NCBI GenBank assembly: GCA_903885375.1
Contig: CAISIK010000122.1
Coordinates: forward strand, 1-64,000
DNA from: an uncultured Pseudomonadota bacterium
Lineage (GTDB): Bacteria; Myxococcota_A; UBA796; SXON01
Reading direction: 5' to 3'
Length of the DNA stretch: 64,000 nucleotides
Shown: positions 43,961-50,812 of the stretch, in pieces
How positions within the stretch are numbered: the stretch's first letter is position 1
How the letters are laid out: each line of letters starts with the position of its first letter
Notes under the pieces: model-generated
What the model saw: only the letters and a program-made list of their open reading frames with translations
Databases searched by the model: none
Told to the model about the DNA's origin: nothing
Position numbers and translations under genes: made by a program

Positions 43961-45328
43961 ATGCTGTTGAACTGCCTCACCCCGCTCGCGCTGCTCTCCC
44001 TCGGGAGCCCGACGTTTCCGCCCGCGGACCCCCGGCTCGTCGAGGCCCCGGCCGGCATTGGCGTACGCCCCGCCGTGCCCGGTCCGCCCGACACGAAGGG
44101 GTGGTACGGCACGCCCTACGCCAACAGCCTCACCACCACGAACTTCGGGCTGAGCTGGCAGGACGGGGACGCCACCGAGGAGCAGGCTGCCCGCGCCGCC
44201 GCGGCGTTGGAGGCGGCGTGGACGGAGCTGGTGGAGCGCGAGGGGTGGGCGCCGCCGGTGTCGTCGGACACCTACCTGCTCTGGATCCTGCTCGTCGATG
44301 ACATCAGCGCCACCGGGTACACCACCGAGTACACCACCGACGAGTACCCCGACGGCTACCCGGTCATCTACCTGAACACCACGATGGCCGGCGACGAGGG
44401 TTTCTGGACCACCCTCGCCTCGCACGAGTTCCACCACGCCATCCAGTACGCCATGCGCGACTACGGCTCGGGCGGCGCGGAGGAGTCCTGGTACTGGGAG
44501 GCCTCGGCCACCTGGGCCGCCAACCTCGTCGAGCCCGACACCGCCTCGTTGGACTACATCTCCGCCTGGTACGCCACCGAGAGCACCGACCCCTACACCA
44601 GCACCGAAGGCTCCCACCAGTACGGCATGTTCGTGTTCAACGCCTGGTTGGACACGGGCGGAATGCTGGGTGAAGGCACGATGCAGCGGGTGTGGGAGGC
44701 CGGTGCGGCCGCGCCGGAGTCGTCCTGGCGGACGGTCCTCGAGGAGTCCACCGGGCTCTGGGCCGATGCCCTCTGGAGCACGTTCGCCGCCGCCTACGGC
44801 AACGACACCTACTGGCGCTCCGACACCTGGTTCGATCCGGACAAGCCGCGCCTCATTCCGGGGCGGACGCTCGAAGGCGAGACCGGCGAGCTCGGTAGCG
44901 CCTACTACTTCGCGCCCGACACGGTGGACGTGGATGTCGTTTCCGCCGATGGCTTCTCGGTGTCGGGACCGGGCATCACCGCCCTGGGGGACAGTCGCTG
45001 GACGGTGCCCGCCGGCACCACGCTGGCGCTCACCGGCATCGCCACCCACGGCGCCGCCTGGTCGATCACCGCGACCGCCCACACCGGGTCCGACACCGGC
45101 GACGTCGAGGACACCGGTGACGTGGAGGACACCGGCGCGACCGACGACACCGGCGCGACCGACGAAACCGGGAAGGACCCGGGCAGCGGGCGCCGGCAGG
45201 ACGCCCCGGAGGACGGGGCTGGGTGCGGCTGCGCCACGACCGGACCGACCGGACCCACGCTCGCGCTCGGCGCCACGCTGCTCGTGATCGCCCGCCGCCG
45301 ACGGCGAATCGTGGATCTCCGGGCGTAG
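43961..45328 (+). CDS. Surface metallopeptidase with MYXO-CTERM-like tail
   Basis: A 455-residue secreted protein. After a short signal ([14 protein letters not shown]) the catalytic region contains HEFHH at 155-159, an HExxH zinc site, and ESWYWEASA with Glu180 as a candidate third ligand, as in gluzincins. Residues of about 370-405 are near-identical Asp-Thr-Gly repeats ([18 protein letters not shown]). The end, GCGCATTG then [16 protein letters not shown], has the Cys, hydrophobic helix and Arg tail of MYXO-CTERM sorting signals. A cell-surface protease is predicted; the substrate is unknown. It follows the ligase gene by 1 nt. Confidence 0.78.
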   Translation: MLLNCLTPLALLSLGSPTFPPADPRLVEAPAGIGVRPAVPGPPDTKGWYGTPYANSLTTTNFGLSWQDGDATEEQAARAAAALEAAWTELVEREGWAPPVSSDTYLLWILLVDDISATGYTTEYTTDEYPDGYPVIYLNTTMAGDEGFWTTLASHEFHHAIQYAMRDYGSGGAEESWYWEASATWAANLVEPDTASLDYISAWYATESTDPYTSTEGSHQYGMFVFNAWLDTGGMLGEGTMQRVWEAGAAAPESSWRTVLEESTGLWADALWSTFAAAYGNDTYWRSDTWFDPDKPRLIPGRTLEGETGELGSAYYFAPDTVDVDVVSADGFSVSGPGITALGDSRWTVPAGTTLALTGIATHGAAWSITATAHTGSDTGDVEDTGDVEDTGATDDTGATDETGKDPGSGRRQDAPEDGAGCGCATTGPTGPTLALGATLLVIARRRRRIVDLRA

Positions 45329-45341
45329 CGGCCCCGCTCGC

Positions 45342-45347
45342 GTTAGC
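45342..45347 (+). promoter_or_regulatory. Candidate -10 element close to lepA start
   Basis: GTTAGC ends 10 nt before the lepA ATG at 45358. The gap is CGCGCGCCCC with no Shine-Dalgarno site. The same GTTAGC-N(8-10)-ATG layout is seen at engB. Confidence 0.35.
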
Positions 45348-45357
45348 CGCGCGCCCC

Positions 45358-47151
45358 ATGGCCGCCCCGCTGGACAAGATCCGAAACTTCGCGATCATCG
45401 CGCACATCGACCACGGCAAGTCCACGCTGGCCGACCGCCTGCTGCAAAACACCGGCACGGTCGCCGCGCGCGACATGCGCAAGCAGTACCTCGACAACAT
45501 GGACATCGAACGCGAGCGGGGCATTACCATCAAGGCCCAGACCGCGGCCATGCAGTGGAAGGGTCACACGCTCGACCTGATCGACACCCCCGGGCACGTG
45601 GACTTCGGGTACGAGGTGAGCCGCGCGCTGGCCGCGTGCGAAGGCGTGCTCCTCGTGGTGGATGCCGTGCAGGGCGTGGAAGCGCAGACGCTCGCGAACG
45701 TGTACCTCGCGCTCGAGAACAACCTCGAGATCCTCCCCGTCATCAACAAGATCGACCTCCCCGGCGCCGACCCGCTGCGCGTGATGCAGCAGTTGGAAGA
45801 GAACGTGGGCCTCGACACCACGCACGTGCAGATGGTGTCGGCCAAGAGCGGCGAAGGCATCGATGCGCTGCTCGACATGATCGTGGCCCGCATCCCGCCC
45901 CCGGGCGGCAGCCGCGACACCTACCTCCAGGCGCTCATCTTCGATGCCTGGTTCGACTCCTACGTGGGCGTCGTCGTGCTGGTGCGCGTGAAGAACGGGG
46001 TCCTGCGCAAGGGCGAGAAGATCCGGTTCATGGCCACCGGCGGCACCTACGAGGTGCTCAAGCTCGGCGTCTTCGCGCCCGGTGCCACGGAGCGGCAGGA
46101 GCTCGCCGCCGGCGAGGTCGGCTACGTCGTGGCGAGCATCAAGACGCTCGCGGATGCCAAGGTGGGCGACACCATCACCCACGAGAAGAACCTTGCGCCG
46201 GCGCCGCTCGCTGGCTTCAAGGAAGTCAAGCCGATGGTCTTCTCGGGCATCTTCCCGACCGACAGCGACGACTACTCCGACCTGCGCGATGCGCTGGAGA
46301 AGCTCCAGCTCAACGACTCCAGCATCACCTGGGAGCCGGAAACGTCCGACGCGCTCGGCTTCGGGTTCCGCTGTGGCTTCCTCGGCCTGCTGCACATGGA
46401 GGTCATCCACGACCGCCTCGAGCGCGAGTACAACCTCGACCTCATCACCACCGCGCCGTCCGTCGTGTACGAGGTCCGCAAGACGGATGGTACGCGCATC
46501 AGCATCCAGTCCCCCTCGCGCCTGCCGCCGCTCGGCGTCATCGAGGCCATCGAGGAGCCGATCGCCAAGGTCACCTTGCACACGCCCGAGAACTTCCTCG
46601 GCAACCTGTTCAAGCTCTGCGAGGATCGCCGCGGCAAGCAGGTGGGTTTCGCCTACGCCGGTCCGGGCCGCGTGATCCTCACCTACGAAATCCCCTACGC
46701 CGAAGTGGTGTTCGACTTCTTCGACAAGCTCAAGAGCGTGAGCCAGGGCTACGCCTCGATGGACTACGAGATCGTCCGCTGGGAAGCCGCCGACCTCGTG
46801 AAGCTCGACATCCTCGTGAACGCCGAGCCGGTGGATGCGCTCTCCAACATCTGCCACCGCGAGGCGAGCTACCACAAGGGTCAGGCGCTCGCCTCGAAGC
46901 TGAAGGACCTCATCCCGCGCCAGATGTTCGATGTCGCCATCCAGGCCGCCGTCGGCAGCAAGGTGATCGCCCGGACCACGGTCAAGGCGATGCGCAAGGA
47001 CGTCACGGCGAAGTGCTACGGCGGCGACATCAGCCGGAAGCGCAAGCTGCTCGAGAAACAGAAGGAAGGGAAGAAGCGGATGAAGTCGGTGGGCAGCGTG
47101 GAGGTGCCGCAGGAGGCCTTCCTCGCCGTGCTGCGCCTCGACGATTCCTGA
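45358..47151 (+). CDS. lepA: Elongation factor 4 (LepA)
   Basis: LepA/EF4, a ribosome-associated GTPase that back-translocates or helps mature ribosomes. The G domain has AHIDHGKST (15-23), [16 protein letters not shown] and NKIDLPGAD. The C-terminal LepA-specific part ([30 protein letters not shown]) is complete. The 597 residues match the family. ATG 45358 was chosen over an upstream in-frame start because homology begins there. No Shine-Dalgarno site is present; a GTTAGC hexamer lies 10 nt upstream. It is followed by a DUF4845-like gene. Confidence 0.98.
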   Translation: MAAPLDKIRNFAIIAHIDHGKSTLADRLLQNTGTVAARDMRKQYLDNMDIERERGITIKAQTAAMQWKGHTLDLIDTPGHVDFGYEVSRALAACEGVLLVVDAVQGVEAQTLANVYLALENNLEILPVINKIDLPGADPLRVMQQLEENVGLDTTHVQMVSAKSGEGIDALLDMIVARIPPPGGSRDTYLQALIFDAWFDSYVGVVVLVRVKNGVLRKGEKIRFMATGGTYEVLKLGVFAPGATERQELAAGEVGYVVASIKTLADAKVGDTITHEKNLAPAPLAGFKEVKPMVFSGIFPTDSDDYSDLRDALEKLQLNDSSITWEPETSDALGFGFRCGFLGLLHMEVIHDRLEREYNLDLITTAPSVVYEVRKTDGTRISIQSPSRLPPLGVIEAIEEPIAKVTLHTPENFLGNLFKLCEDRRGKQVGFAYAGPGRVILTYEIPYAEVVFDFFDKLKSVSQGYASMDYEIVRWEAADLVKLDILVNAEPVDALSNICHREASYHKGQALASKLKDLIPRQMFDVAIQAAVGSKVIARTTVKAMRKDVTAKCYGGDISRKRKLLEKQKEGKKRMKSVGSVEVPQEAFLAVLRLDDS

Positions 47152-47167
47152 ACCCGGGCAGGGGTGG

Positions 47168-47173
47168 TATGAT
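47168..47173 (+). promoter_or_regulatory. Candidate -10 box within a palindrome
   Basis: TATGAT at 47168-47173 lies inside the palindrome GGTAT-G-ATACC (47166-47176) and ends 6 nt before the ATG at 47180. It mirrors the GGTATGAT element before the desaturase gene. It could give a leaderless mRNA separate from lepA, and the symmetry could serve a regulator. Confidence 0.35.
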
Positions 47174-47179
47174 ACCCCG

Positions 47180-47539
47180 ATGAAACATCTGCTCTCGCTG
47201 CTGCTCGCGGTCGGTGTCATCGTCGGCGGGGGCTGGCTCGTCTATTTCGGGCCCTACTACATGGATTCGTACACGATGCAGGAGGTCACCGAGACCACCG
47301 CATTGACCATGGCCTCCTTCGGCGTGAAGCGCGGCTCGCAGGAGCTCGCGCACCAGCTCGAGAAGCGCGAGATCGACTACATCACCGCCGAGCACTGCGA
47401 GCTCGTCGAGAAGTCCGGCACCTTCAGCTGCGACTGCGAGTGGCAGGTGGATGTGTACCCGCCGCTCATCGGGGGGCGTCGGCTGTCGTTCTCGGCCGGG
47501 GCCGCGGCGGGCAAGGACCAGCGGTTGGTGAAGGACTGA
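47180..47539 (+). CDS. Single-helix envelope protein, DUF4845-like
   Basis: A 119-residue protein with one N-terminal membrane helix (LLSLLLAVGVIVGGGWLVYF) and a periplasmic domain (YMDSYTMQEVTETTALT, LEKREIDYITAEHCELV, FSCDCEWQVDVYPPLI). The pattern resembles DUF4845 proteins, which in gammaproteobacteria are often encoded close to lepA-lepB; the position here after lepA supports that. Two or three Cys residues (HCELV, FSCDCEW) could form disulphides. Function unknown. Its stop overlaps the pyrR start (TGATG). Confidence 0.65.
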   Translation: MKHLLSLLLAVGVIVGGGWLVYFGPYYMDSYTMQEVTETTALTMASFGVKRGSQELAHQLEKREIDYITAEHCELVEKSGTFSCDCEWQVDVYPPLIGGRRLSFSAGAAAGKDQRLVKD

Positions 47540-48069
47540 TGCTGGAGTTGGCGAACGCCGAAGCCGTGGCGGAGGCGATCGATCGGCTGGCCGACCGGAT
47601 CGCCGCCGCCGTGGGTTCAGCCGAGCGCTGGGCGCTGGTGGGCATCCGCGATGGCGGCAGCCCCCTCGCCGATGCGCTGGCCTCGCGCCTCGTGGGCCGC
47701 ACCCGTGCGGCGCCCCGCCGCGGCGATGTCGACATCACCCTCTACCGCGACGACCTCTACACCGGCCTCGAGAAGCCTGTCCTCGGCGAGACCGACCTCC
47801 CCTTCGAGGTGTCGGGCTGCGGGATCGTGCTGGTGGACGATGTGCTCTTCACCGGCCGCACGGTGCGCGCCGCCATGGATGAGCTCTGCGACTACGGCCG
47901 GCCGTCCTTCATCCGCCTCGCCGTGCTCGTGGACCGCGGGCACCGCGAGCTGCCCATCGCCCCCGACTTCTGCGGCATGACCGTGGCCACGGAGCTGGGA
48001 GATCGGGTGCGCGTGGACTGGGCGCGGGGCGACGTTCGCATCGAAGCCGCAGCGAAAGCCGCGAGCTAG
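47539..48069 (+). CDS. pyrR: PyrR: pyrimidine regulator / uracil phosphoribosyltransferase
   Basis: A 176-residue PRTase-fold protein. The PRPP loop is VLVDDVLFTGRTVR (97-110), with the PyrR-type VGIRDGGSPLADAL and ITLYRDDLYT segments before it and LVDRGHRELPI after it. Typical members bind UMP and the pyr mRNA leader to cause attenuation and have weak uracil phosphoribosyltransferase activity. ATG 47539 overlaps the upstream stop, so it is coupled. It lies directly before pyrB, with a 176-nt leader that contains several hairpins. Confidence 0.93.
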   Translation: MLELANAEAVAEAIDRLADRIAAAVGSAERWALVGIRDGGSPLADALASRLVGRTRAAPRRGDVDITLYRDDLYTGLEKPVLGETDLPFEVSGCGIVLVDDVLFTGRTVRAAMDELCDYGRPSFIRLAVLVDRGHRELPIAPDFCGMTVATELGDRVRVDWARGDVRIEAAAKAAS

Positions 48070-48089
48070 GCGAGCGCTGGGCGGCCTGC

Positions 48090-48167
48090 GGGGATTTCGT
48101 CGTCCCCGATGCCGAAGCCATCGGGCTCCTCCGTGAGGACAGGGCGCTCGGAGCCGTGTCCGCCCTG
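48090..48167 (+). promoter_or_regulatory. Hairpin array in the pyrR-pyrB leader
   Basis: Four stems can be drawn: GGGGA/TCCCC (48090-48107), CCGATG/CATCGG (48106-48124), TCCTC-CGT-GAGGA (48127-48139), and CAGGGCG/CGCCCTG (48140-48167). The first two overlap, so they are mutually exclusive. TCCGTGAGG in the third stem differs by one missing base from the PyrR-bound RNA consensus UCC-N-G-N-GAGG recalled from Bacillus. This fits a PyrR-controlled attenuator or a translational control site, but no T-rich terminator end was seen. Confidence 0.4.
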
Positions 48168-48231
48168 CAAAGCCGCGCCCGGCCTTCATCGAACTGTAGC
48201 CTCCGTCGGTCGCGCCAAGCCGGCGGACCGG

Positions 48232-48237
48232 GTTAGA
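48232..48237 (+). promoter_or_regulatory. Candidate -10 element close to pyrB start
   Basis: GTTAGA ends 8 nt before the pyrB GTG at 48246; the gap CAGCAACC has no Shine-Dalgarno site. If it is a promoter, pyrB could be transcribed leaderless in addition to read-through from pyrR. Confidence 0.35.
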
Positions 48238-48245
48238 CAGCAACC

Positions 48246-49181
48246 GTGAACCGGAAGGACCTCCTCGGCCTCCGCGGGATGCCCCGCCAGGAAATCGAGC
48301 TGATACTTTCCACCGCGGCCGCGATGCGCGAAGTGGGCCGGCGCCGCATCAAGAAGGTGCCCACGCTGCGCGGGCGCCTCGTCGTCACCCTGTTCTTCGA
48401 GAACAGCACGCGCACCCGCACGAGCTTCGAGCTCGCCGCCAAGCGGCTCAGCGCCGACACGCTGAGCTTCTCGGTGAACACGTCCAGCACCGCGAAGGGC
48501 GAGTCGCTCATGGACACGGCGCGGAACATCCACGCGATGTCGCCCGACGCCATCGTGATCCGGCACCCCGCCACCGGAGCGCCCCACCTGCTCGCCCGAA
48601 GCTTCCCCTTCAGCGTGATCAACGCGGGCGATGGCATCAACGAGCACCCCTCCCAGGCGCTCCTCGACATGCTCACCATGCGCGACCACTGGGGCAGCCT
48701 CGAAGGCCGCACGGTGGCGATCGTGGGCGACGTGCAGCACAGCCGCGTGGCGAGATCGAACATCCACGGGCTCGCCACGATGGGGGCGCGCGTGCTCGTG
48801 GCGGGGCCAGGCACGATGTGCCGCCGCGAGCTCTCGGGCCTGCCGGTGGAGCGTCGGCACTGCCTCGACGACGTGGTGGCCGAGGCCGATGCGGTCATGA
48901 TGCTCCGCATCCAGCGCGAGCGGCTCGGCGCGGCGGTGCTGCCCTCGGCCCGGGAGTACGCGGCCTTCTACGGGCTCGACCTCGAGCGCATGCGGCGGGC
49001 CCGCCCCGATGTGCTCGTGATGCACCCCGGGCCCATCAACCGTGGCGTGGAGATCGGGGCGGAGGTGGCCGACGGCGACCGCAGCGTGATCCTCGATCAG
49101 GTGACCAACGGCATCGCCGTGCGCATGGCGCTCCTCTTCCTCGTGCTCGGTGGCCAGGAGGGTGGCGACGATGCATCGTGA
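48246..49181 (+). CDS. pyrB: Aspartate carbamoyltransferase catalytic subunit
   Basis: PyrB condenses carbamoyl phosphate and aspartate in pyrimidine synthesis. The 311 residues have the carbamoyl-phosphate motif STRTRTSFE (54-62), NAGDGINEHPSQALLD, GDVQHSRVARSN and MHPGPINRGVEI. The start is GTG. Its end overlaps the pseudo-dihydroorotase gene by 11 nt. No pyrI is present, which is expected for the class that forms a complex with a DHOase-like chain. Confidence 0.97.
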   Translation: MNRKDLLGLRGMPRQEIELILSTAAAMREVGRRRIKKVPTLRGRLVVTLFFENSTRTRTSFELAAKRLSADTLSFSVNTSSTAKGESLMDTARNIHAMSPDAIVIRHPATGAPHLLARSFPFSVINAGDGINEHPSQALLDMLTMRDHWGSLEGRTVAIVGDVQHSRVARSNIHGLATMGARVLVAGPGTMCRRELSGLPVERRHCLDDVVAEADAVMMLRIQRERLGAAVLPSAREYAAFYGLDLERMRRARPDVLVMHPGPINRGVEIGAEVADGDRSVILDQVTNGIAVRMALLFLVLGGQEGGDDAS

Positions 49182-50319
49182 CTTCCCCGTGCACGGCAGC
49201 TCGCGTCGCCTCCCCGCGCCCGAGGACATGCCAGAGCTGCCTCCGGAGTCGGCGGGGCGGGCGGTGTGGATTCCGTCGCTCGTCGATGTGCAGTGCGAGC
49301 CGGGGTTCCCCGGCTTCCCGGTTCGCGAGAACGCCACGAGCCTGGCGGCCGCCGCGCGCGCCGGCGGCTTCGGCGACCTGCTCCTGAGCCCCCGGGTGGA
49401 CCCGGTGATGGACACACCCGAGCAGCTGTCACGCCCCGCCGCCCTCACGGGGGGGCCGCGCCTCCACTTCGCGGCGGCGCTCACGACCGGCCTGCTCGGC
49501 GCCGAGCTCACCGAGGTGGGCCTGCTCAAGCGGGCGGGCGCGGTTGCGCTCAGCGATGGCGGGCTCCCTGTGGCCGACAGCGTCGTGCTGCGCAACGCCA
49601 TGGAGTACGCCGCGGAGTTCGACCTCCTCGTGGTCATCCGCCCGGCCGACCCCGCGCTCGACCGCATCGGCGTGGCCAACGACTCGCCGGTGGCGTGCCG
49701 CCTCGGGCTCCGCGGCAACCCGGCCTCCACCGAGGAGATCGGCACCGCCCGCGCCATCGCGCTGTGCCGGGCCACCGGCGCCCGGGTGCACCTCACCCAC
49801 CTCGGCACCCGCCGCGCCGTCGAGGCGCTCGCCGCCGCCGTGGCCGAGGGCCTCCCCATCACCGGGAGCGCCGCCGCTCGGAGCCTGCTCCTCGACGAGG
49901 AGGCGCTCGACGATGGCCGGTACGACACGCGCCTCCGCCTCCACCCCCCGCTGCGGACGGCCGTCGACCGCGCGGCGCTCGTGGCCGCGGTGCGCGCCGG
50001 CACGCTCCTGCTCGCCGCCGACCACCAGCCGCGGGCGCCGGAGGAGAAGGAGCACGAATTCGAGCGCGCCGTTCCGGGTTCGGCGGGGCTCCGCTCGGCC
50101 TTCGGCGCGGCGATGCGCGCGCTGGGCGACCTCGACGTGGTCATCCGCGCCCTCTCCACCGCGCCGGCGTCGCTCTTGCGGTTGGAGCCGCTCGGCTGGG
50201 CGCTGGTTGATCCCGCCGCCGATGCGGTCCTCGCCCACGAACGCGGCGTCGCTGCCGACGCGCTCGAGGGCCACCTCCTGCGGGGGAGGGTGCTCGCAAC
50301 GCTCCCGCCGGATAGGTAA
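49171..50319 (+). CDS. Dihydroorotase-like protein lacking zinc ligands (PyrC')
   Basis: A 382-residue protein of the dihydroorotase fold. ATG 49171 is preferred because AGGAGG lies 9 nt upstream. Family landmarks are recognisable: SLVDVQCEPGFPG, RLGLRGNPASTEEI, VHLTHLGTRRAVEAL, LHPPLRT and AADHQPRAPEEK. The HxH of the usual DxHxHxREPG is gone (DVQCEPG, 39-45), the HxED histidine is missing, and TDHAPH reads ADHQPR; His210 and Asp284 remain. It is very likely inactive as a hydrolase. In Pseudomonas a similar pyrC' chain is needed for ATCase assembly; the pyrB overlap here fits that role. Confidence 0.85.
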   Translation: MHRDFPVHGSSRRLPAPEDMPELPPESAGRAVWIPSLVDVQCEPGFPGFPVRENATSLAAAARAGGFGDLLLSPRVDPVMDTPEQLSRPAALTGGPRLHFAAALTTGLLGAELTEVGLLKRAGAVALSDGGLPVADSVVLRNAMEYAAEFDLLVVIRPADPALDRIGVANDSPVACRLGLRGNPASTEEIGTARAIALCRATGARVHLTHLGTRRAVEALAAAVAEGLPITGSAAARSLLLDEEALDDGRYDTRLRLHPPLRTAVDRAALVAAVRAGTLLLAADHQPRAPEEKEHEFERAVPGSAGLRSAFGAAMRALGDLDVVIRALSTAPASLLRLEPLGWALVDPAADAVLAHERGVAADALEGHLLRGRVLATLPPDR

Positions 50320-50324
50320 GAGGG

Positions 50325-50804
50325 ATGTCCGAACGATTTCTCATGACGCCGGCGGGGTACCAGAAGGTGCTCGCCGACCTCAACCTCCACCGCAAGGTCT
50401 TGCGCCCCCAGAACATCGTGGCCCTCGAAGAGGCTCGCGCCCACGGTGATTTGAGCGAAAACGCCGAATACGACGCTGCGAAGGACCGCCAGTCCCACAT
50501 CGAGGGCCGCATCAAGGACCTCGAAGCGAAGGTGTCGCTCGCCCAGGTGATCGACATCACCACGCTCCCCGTGTCGAGTCGCGTCATCTTCGGCACCACC
50601 GTCGAGCTCGAGGACGAGGACACCGGCGAGGCCCTGACCTACCGCATCGTCGGCATGGAAGAGGCCGACGTGAAGCAGGGCTGCATCAGCTACACCTCCC
50701 CCATCGGCAAGGCCGTTCTCGGGCGTTCCGTGGGGGATTCGGTGCGATTCGAAACCCCAAAGGGCACCAGAAGCCTTACGATCAACGCCGTACATTACCG
50801 ATAG
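50325..50804 (+). CDS. greA: Transcription elongation factor GreA
   Basis: A 159-residue Gre factor that stimulates RNA cleavage by backtracked RNA polymerase. The N-terminal coiled coil has EARAHGDLSENAEYDAAKDRQ, carrying the acidic tip (Asp and Glu of GDLSENAEY). The C-terminal FKBP-like domain ends SPIGKAVLGRSVGDSVRF. It sits 5 nt after the pseudo-dihydroorotase stop and 8 nt before the RecG-like gene, so it is part of the run. A GreB paralogue cannot be fully excluded, but the sequence is closer to GreA. Confidence 0.93.
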   Translation: MSERFLMTPAGYQKVLADLNLHRKVLRPQNIVALEEARAHGDLSENAEYDAAKDRQSHIEGRIKDLEAKVSLAQVIDITTLPVSSRVIFGTTVELEDEDTGEALTYRIVGMEEADVKQGCISYTSPIGKAVLGRSVGDSVRFETPKGTRSLTINAVHYR

Positions 50805-50812
50805 GCGCCCAA

